Assembly (NCBI GenBank): GCA_003218525.1
Contig: QHNU01000100.1
Span: 1-9,859 of the forward strand
Origin: Verrucomicrobiota bacterium
GTDB lineage: Bacteria > Verrucomicrobiota > Verrucomicrobiia > Chthoniobacterales > UBA10450
DNA: 9,859 bases
Direction: 5' to 3'
The translations under genes and the position numbers were made by a program. A model generated the notes under the pieces. The model was not told where the DNA came from, ran no database searches, and saw nothing but the letters and a program-made list of their open reading frames with translations. The stretch's first letter is position 1; each line of letters starts with the position of its first letter. Of this stretch, positions 6,125-9,859 are shown in pieces.

Positions 6125-7309
6125 ATGCGTTCTGATAGCAATCATTCCAACGAACACGACACTTCAACTGCGGCAGAATCTTCCCAATTGGCGACCTCAT
6201 TTCCGGCGCCAACTCGGCTTGCCCGGCGGTCTTTCCTCCGCAACTTAGGAATCGGCGCCGCCCTTTTAGCCCCCGGGGCAGCTTTAATCACCGGTGCGAG
6301 CAGGTCATTGGCCGCCAACGGCAACCAAAACGAGAACGACGTTCTGACACGCGGTGACGTTGCAATTCTTCAACTCCTCGCCGCGGCCGAACTGATAGAA
6401 GCGGATCTTTGGCAGCAATACAACGAACTTGGAGGAGTCAAAGCGGCAGCTTCAGGCTACACGGCTGGCCTTGAAATTCTTGATGGGGATCAGCCGCAAT
6501 ACATTTCCGATAACACGGATGATGAATTGAGCCATGCCGCTTTCCTGAATGCCTATTTAAAATCCAAAGGCGAGCAGCAGGTTGACCTGAGGCAGTTCGC
6601 CAGGTTAGAGCCCAGCCAAGTCTCGTTCGTCCCGCAAACTGGACGGCTTACGGACCTTAAGCAGCTCTCGGTGGATACCAGCTGGTGGACCCGCTACCGC
6701 AGCACCCGCAACCCCGATTTTGGTGCGACCTTCGCCAATGCGGTCCCGAGTTTGCATAGTGGACAGCATACCGCGATTCCAAGAAACAATGCCGAACTGG
6801 GCGACCCAAACAATCCCAGCGACCACGTCAAGGCGATCGCTTTCACCGCAGGATTTCACTTTGGTTTTATTGAGCAAGGCGGGACCAGCCTCTACGCGAC
6901 ACTGGCTCAGAAGGTAACCAGCCTGGAAGTTCTACGAATCCTCCTCAGTATCGGCGGATCGGAGATAATGCACTTTCAGACCTGGCAAGACAAGGCAGGC
7001 AACGCCACTCCGTTGACTGACTTTGACCCGATCAACAATTCAACGGTGACCTTTACAGACCTTACCACAGGTCAGCCGGAAAGGTTGCAGGCCAACCTGA
7101 TCATGCCGGAGCCGTGCGAATTCATCAGCCCGAACCTCTCTCCCTGCGCAATTATTCGTCCGACAGGTCCAGGACAGCTGGACGCGACGGGCGTTATTGA
7201 CAGCTTCATTGCGGACGGACTCTTCAATGGACAATCCCAATCGTTCTTGCGGCTAGTGAATGCGCTAGCGCGCGCGGCGGACGCGGCGCAGCGAGAAAAT
7301 GGTGATTGA
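6125..7309 (+). CDS. Tat-exported ferritin-like domain protein
   Basis: A 394-residue exported protein of the ferritin-like superfamily (Ferritin_2/DUF4439 type), probably carrying a di-iron or related site in the periplasm. Residues 33-63 form a twin-arginine signal: A-R34-R35-S-F-L, then a hydrophobic core ending near A-A-N. The four-helix pattern follows: A-A-E89-L-I-E92-A-D, then D-D-E134-L-S-H137, then G-F-I-E250-Q-G-G, then S-E280-I-M-H283-F. Two E-x-x-H pairs plus two further Glu match ferritin-like metal sites. The last ~90 residues (Thr/Asp/Asn-rich, with a Pro/Cys pair near 330-340) are outside that core. The ATG at 6125 has no Shine-Dalgarno and follows a leader poor in G. It forms its own transcription unit between the promoter-like element at 6034 and the terminator at 7332. 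Metal storage, oxidase or stress roles are all possible. Confidence 0.85.
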   Translation: MRSDSNHSNEHDTSTAAESSQLATSFPAPTRLARRSFLRNLGIGAALLAPGAALITGASRSLAANGNQNENDVLTRGDVAILQLLAAAELIEADLWQQYNELGGVKAAASGYTAGLEILDGDQPQYISDNTDDELSHAAFLNAYLKSKGEQQVDLRQFARLEPSQVSFVPQTGRLTDLKQLSVDTSWWTRYRSTRNPDFGATFANAVPSLHSGQHTAIPRNNAELGDPNNPSDHVKAIAFTAGFHFGFIEQGGTSLYATLAQKVTSLEVLRILLSIGGSEIMHFQTWQDKAGNATPLTDFDPINNSTVTFTDLTTGQPERLQANLIMPEPCEFISPNLSPCAIIRPTGPGQLDATGVIDSFIADGLFNGQSQSFLRLVNALARAADAAQRENGD

Positions 7310-7331
7310 TCCCGATCCGGGATTTCTTTCG

Positions 7332-7368
7332 AACGCCGCGCTGGATCTAGGTTCAGCGCGGCGTTTTT
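7332..7368 (+). terminator. Rho-independent terminator after the ferritin-like gene
   Basis: AACGCCGCGCTG at 7332-7343 pairs perfectly over 12 bases with CAGCGCGGCGTT at 7354-7365 around a 10-base loop, and the run TTTTT (7364-7368) closes it. It begins 23 bases after the ferritin-like stop codon and separates that unit from the promoter-like element at 7409. Confidence 0.9.
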
Positions 7369-7408
7369 GCAAATACTGCGAGTCTCCACCTAATCGCCCA
7401 AGATTTCG

Positions 7409-7432
7409 GGAATAAAGGCGAACCACATCGGT
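7409..7432 (+). promoter_or_regulatory. Putative ECF-like promoter, copy 4 (GGAATAAA ... CGGTAAGG)
   Basis: GGAATAAA at 7409-7416 and CGGT at 7429-7432, same 20-base offset as the other three copies. It lies 40 bases after the strong terminator and 49 bases before the metallophosphatase start, exactly where a promoter is needed. AAGGCAA at 7445-7451 follows. Together with the 6023-6077 sequence it forms a diverged direct repeat of about 50 bases. Confidence 0.65.
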
Positions 7433-7481
7433 AAGGAAGGATGCAAGGCAAGTAGCAATCAGTTAACCGAAACAAAATTTT

Positions 7482-8444
7482 ATGTCCGACTATATTTCTC
7501 ACGACCACGAACACGACGGGATTGATCGCCGCGGCTTTCTTCATTGCATGGCTTGGGCCGGGACCGGCCTGCTTTGGACGATCAGCGGCGGTGTTCTCGC
7601 GTCAAAGACACTCGCCCAAATCGCGAAGGCCGCAGAGTCGTTACCGGCTACCGACCTCAGTTTTCTCCAGATCAGTGATAGCCACATCGGCTTCAGCAAG
7701 GAAGCGAATAAAGATGTCACGGCGACCTTCAAAATTGCTCTTGATCGCATCAACGCGATGCCGACGCCGCCGTCTTTCCTTATTCACACGGGAGATCTTA
7801 CTCAGCTGTCGAAGCCAGAGGAGTTTGACACTTTTGACGAGGTATTGAAAAGCTGCCGGACAAAAGATGTCTTTTATGTACCCGGCGAGCACGATGTCCT
7901 AAACGACGGTGGCAAATTCTACCGCGAGCGCTATCTGAAGAGCCTCGAAGCCAAAGGCTCTGGCTGGTACAGTTTCAACAAGAACGGCGTCCATTTCATC
8001 GGGCTGGTTAATGTCTTGGATCTCCAGGCCGGCGGTCTGGGACAACTTGGGGACGACCAGCTTGAATGGCTCGAAGCCGACGTGAAAGATCTCGGAACGA
8101 GCACCCCGATAGTTGTTTTCGCGCACATCCCGCTTTGGGCGGTCTATCCGCAATGGGGTTGGGGGACAAGCGATAGCGAACGCGCCTTGGGTTACTTGAA
8201 GCGCTTCGGCTCGGTGACTGTTCTCAATGGTCACATCCACCAGGTCCTCCAGAAGGTCGAAGGTAACGTGAGCTTCCACACCGCGATGTCTACCGCCTTT
8301 CCGCAGCCCGCGCCCGGAACGGCCGCATCACCTGGACCAATGAATGTGCCAGCCGAAAAGCTGCGCAGCCTGCTCGGCCTAACCAGCGTTAAGTATTTGC
8401 AAGGCAAGTCTTCTCTCGCAGTGGTCGATTCAAACCTCAGCTAG
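7482..8444 (+). CDS. Tat-exported metallophosphoesterase
   Basis: A 320-residue calcineurin-like phosphoesterase, a fold that hydrolyses phosphomono- or diesters with two metals. Residues 15-46 form a twin-arginine signal (D-R16-R17-G-F-L, then a Gly/Trp/Leu-rich core and A-S-K-T-L-A), so it acts outside the cytoplasm. The five metal motifs are in order: D66-S-H68, G104-D105, G135-E136-H137-D138, A-H215 and G250-H251-I-H253. The third motif has Glu where the family usually has Asn. Substrate unknown; distant relatives include Icc/CpdA-type phosphodiesterases. The Pro/Ala/Gly-rich stretch around 270-290 is probably a loop. The ATG at 7482 lacks a Shine-Dalgarno sequence and follows an A-rich leader. 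The cupredoxin gene begins 26 bases after its stop, so the two probably share a transcript. Confidence 0.88.
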   Translation: MSDYISHDHEHDGIDRRGFLHCMAWAGTGLLWTISGGVLASKTLAQIAKAAESLPATDLSFLQISDSHIGFSKEANKDVTATFKIALDRINAMPTPPSFLIHTGDLTQLSKPEEFDTFDEVLKSCRTKDVFYVPGEHDVLNDGGKFYRERYLKSLEAKGSGWYSFNKNGVHFIGLVNVLDLQAGGLGQLGDDQLEWLEADVKDLGTSTPIVVFAHIPLWAVYPQWGWGTSDSERALGYLKRFGSVTVLNGHIHQVLQKVEGNVSFHTAMSTAFPQPAPGTAASPGPMNVPAEKLRSLLGLTSVKYLQGKSSLAVVDSNLS

Positions 8445-8470
8445 ATAATCTCAACCAGACCAACTTAACT

Positions 8471-8845
8471 ATGACTCTAACTCACTGGAATAAAAGAACG
8501 GCACTGCTTTGCGGTATCAGTTTTCTTAATCTCGCCCTTTTCGCAATCGCTGGAGAGATGAAGGATGTCGATAGCGCGACCGCTGCAACAAAGAACGAAA
8601 TAGTGATAAAGGATTTCCACTTCAGTCCTGAAACCCTGACGGTGAAGTCGGGAGAGAAAATAACCTGGATCAACCGGGACGAAGAACCGCACACGGTGGT
8701 GAGCGTTGAGAAACAGTTTAAGAAATCGAGCGCGCTCGACACCGACCAGGAATTCACGATCACCGCGGGTGCTCCCGGCACTTACACCTATTTTTGCTCC
8801 GTTCATCCGAAGATGACCGGTACGATCGTGGTCGAGAATCCGTAG
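8471..8845 (+). CDS. Secreted cupredoxin (plastocyanin/amicyanin-like blue copper protein)
   Basis: A 124-residue secreted type 1 copper protein that would carry electrons or bind copper in the periplasm. Residues 1-27 are a Sec signal peptide, likely cut after A-I-A. The mature part is one cupredoxin domain: I-V-I-K-D-F-H-F-S-P, G-E-K-I-T-W-I-N, then the copper ligands H74 (E-E-P-H-T-V-V), C109, H112 and M115 in F-C-S-V-H-P-K-M, and a final G-T-I-V-V. All four ligands are present, and the short C-x2-H-x2-M loop is like that of amicyanin. The gene lies 26 bases after the metallophosphatase and ends the module. The start at 8471 is followed directly by the signal sequence; no ribosome site is seen. 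Confidence 0.92.
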   Translation: MTLTHWNKRTALLCGISFLNLALFAIAGEMKDVDSATAATKNEIVIKDFHFSPETLTVKSGEKITWINRDEEPHTVVSVEKQFKKSSALDTDQEFTITAGAPGTYTYFCSVHPKMTGTIVVENP

Positions 8846-8863
8846 GCAGAACCTGCGCCGAAC

Positions 8864-8889
8864 TCACCGCCGATCGCGCACGGCGATGA
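8864..8889 (+). terminator. Possible terminator hairpin after the cupredoxin gene
   Basis: TCACCGCCG at 8864-8872 pairs with CGGCGATGA at 8881-8889 with one mismatch around an 8-base loop, 18 bases after the cupredoxin stop. No T-run follows, so it could be a transcript-end stabiliser rather than an intrinsic terminator. The rest of 8846-9064 shows nothing convincing. Confidence 0.3.
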
Positions 8890-9064
8890 TTCGACGAAAT
8901 GCGTTCGCTGGAATCACTGGACTTGGAGCTGATCAGTGGGACGTGGGTGTCGCTCATAGTAATGTTTTTGATGAGCCAAAGGTGCGAAGACAGTCCGATT
9001 TGACCACGAGCGGTACTTCAACGAGACAGCAATATCGACAACAACATTATCGCCCGTCCTTCAG

Positions 9065-9799
9065 TTAATAGATCCGTAATTCCGTCACGGTTGGGTCACT
9101 GAACGTGCCTAAAAAGAATACGCGTTCGAATGAACTGATATATGTCGCTTCACGGCATTCGGGAGTTAACTCGCCCCAACTCGCAAAATGCGTTCCGTTG
9201 AGCAACAACCATCGCTCGCGATATTGCGTTTGATAAAGCTTAGTTTTAGGATTCTTTCGATCGATGTAAAGCTGGATGTCTGTAGAAGAAACCGACGGGA
9301 CAAATCGAGCACGTCCGACATTCCAGTAACTACGCGGCAGATCCACCGGACGGCTAATTGATATAGAATCGAGAGCGTCCGCTAGTGCTGGGTTCGGCTC
9401 CTCCCAAGGTGCCACTCGTGACTCTCCCGCTTGCGGAAGATTCGTCGACGCGAGCAAGGCCAGTGCTTCTCCTACCGCTGAGATCATTTTATGATCGTCA
9501 ATCTTCAGACCGCGAACCTTGACTTCTATGTATGGTCCACCTGCCGCTTCGTAGGTCCTTCGAGCATGATCGACGGCCTTTGACTCCACTGATTCTTGGG
9601 CCCGAAGGTTCGGAAGATCCAAACCGGTAATCTCGACCCCAATGAATTGGCCGTCCCTGTCCGCTACAATGTCCGGCTCGTGAGGAGGATTCCCATTTCT
9701 AAAATTGTGTTCTCCTATATTGACCCACGGCGCGCACCGGAGAAAAGCTGCGAAAACGTGACGCTCATCGGCTCGCTTTGTTTCCTCATTGGAATGCAT
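9065..9799 (-). CDS. Hypothetical protein with a possible PD-(D/E)XK nuclease-like core
   Basis: A 244-residue minus-strand protein I cannot name. Residues 40-60 read H-E-P-D43-I-V-A-D, a turn, then G-V-E56-I-T58-G-L; with an upstream Glu (E30) in a likely helix this recalls the PD-(D/E)XK fold, although the usual Lys is replaced by Thr. Proteins with such an E-V/I-T variant are common among uncharacterised nuclease-like families. A helix with S-K-A-V-D-H-A-R-R-T-Y follows, then a mixed region and a C-terminal W-L-L-L stretch. There is no signal peptide or membrane segment. The ATG at 9797-9799 is preceded in frame by TAA two codons upstream, so the start is fixed; an AAGAG touches the ATG and is too close for a good ribosome site. 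It is convergent with the cupredoxin gene. The gene is probably real; function is open (nuclease, defence or none). Confidence 0.65.
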   Translation of the reverse strand: MHSNEETKRADERHVFAAFLRCAPWVNIGEHNFRNGNPPHEPDIVADRDGQFIGVEITGLDLPNLRAQESVESKAVDHARRTYEAAGGPYIEVKVRGLKIDDHKMISAVGEALALLASTNLPQAGESRVAPWEEPNPALADALDSISISRPVDLPRSYWNVGRARFVPSVSSTDIQLYIDRKNPKTKLYQTQYRERWLLLNGTHFASWGELTPECREATYISSFERVFFLGTFSDPTVTELRIY

Positions 9800-9859
9800 C
9801 TCTTATGAACTTGATTGGTCGAGAACCGCGTTTGTCGATCATTTCCAACCCATCGCTCG

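Noticed and set aside
7309..7323. Small hairpin ATCCCG/CGGGAT at the ferritin-like stop codon
   Set aside because: Six base pairs with a three-base loop overlapping the stop; the much stronger hairpin with a T-run just downstream is the likely terminator.
8487..8515. GGAATAAA followed by CGGT at the start of the cupredoxin gene
   Set aside because: The offset is 25 bases rather than 20 and the site is inside the signal-peptide coding region, so it does not belong with the four intergenic elements.
8886..9068. 60-residue + strand frame between the cupredoxin gene and the minus-strand gene
   Set aside because: Polar, compositionally biased, no ribosome site, no family; it begins inside a possible terminator hairpin.

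Overview
The window looks like a stretch of chromosome from a soil-type Gram-negative bacterium. Exported proteins with Tat or Sec signals, a vanadium haloperoxidase-type enzyme, a Tyr/Gly-rich secreted protein with a peptidoglycan-binding tail and Shine-Dalgarno-poor starts would fit Verrucomicrobiota (Chthoniobacterales-like) or Acidobacteriota. That assignment is an impression from gene style and was not tested. No rRNA, tRNA, CRISPR array or insertion sequence was seen. All genes but the last are on the + strand, and no gap between genes exceeds 300 bases.

Layout: (1) 2-1210, the 3' part of a vanadium-dependent haloperoxidase-like gene, cut by the window edge. (2) 1453-1749, a small unknown protein with a paralog at 5410-5736. 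(3) 1885-2445, a secreted Gly/Tyr-rich protein ending in a peptidoglycan-binding domain. (4) 2593-4574, a tight two-gene operon: a RimK-like ATP-grasp ligase and an SfnG/SsuD-like flavin-dependent monooxygenase, joined by a one-base stop/start overlap. (5) 4780-5250, a single-span membrane protein. (6) 5410-5981, the second small paralog overlapping by four bases a short-chain dehydrogenase remnant. (7) 6125-8845, a metalloprotein module: a Tat-exported ferritin-like protein, a strong terminator, then a Tat-exported metallophosphatase and a secreted cupredoxin. (8) 9065-9799, a minus-strand protein with a possible PD-(D/E)XK-like core, convergent with the module.

The most notable signal is regulatory. 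Four intergenic sites share GGAAT, then exactly 15 bases, then CGGT: 1833-1856, 4723-4746, 6034-6057 and 7409-7432. Each lies 23-67 bases upstream of a start codon, and an AAGG-containing box follows 16-17 bases after the start of CGGT. All four downstream first genes encode proteins predicted to be exported or membrane-anchored. I read this as a local regulon of an alternative, ECF-like sigma factor directed at envelope and metal/redox functions. The sigma factor itself is not in the window.
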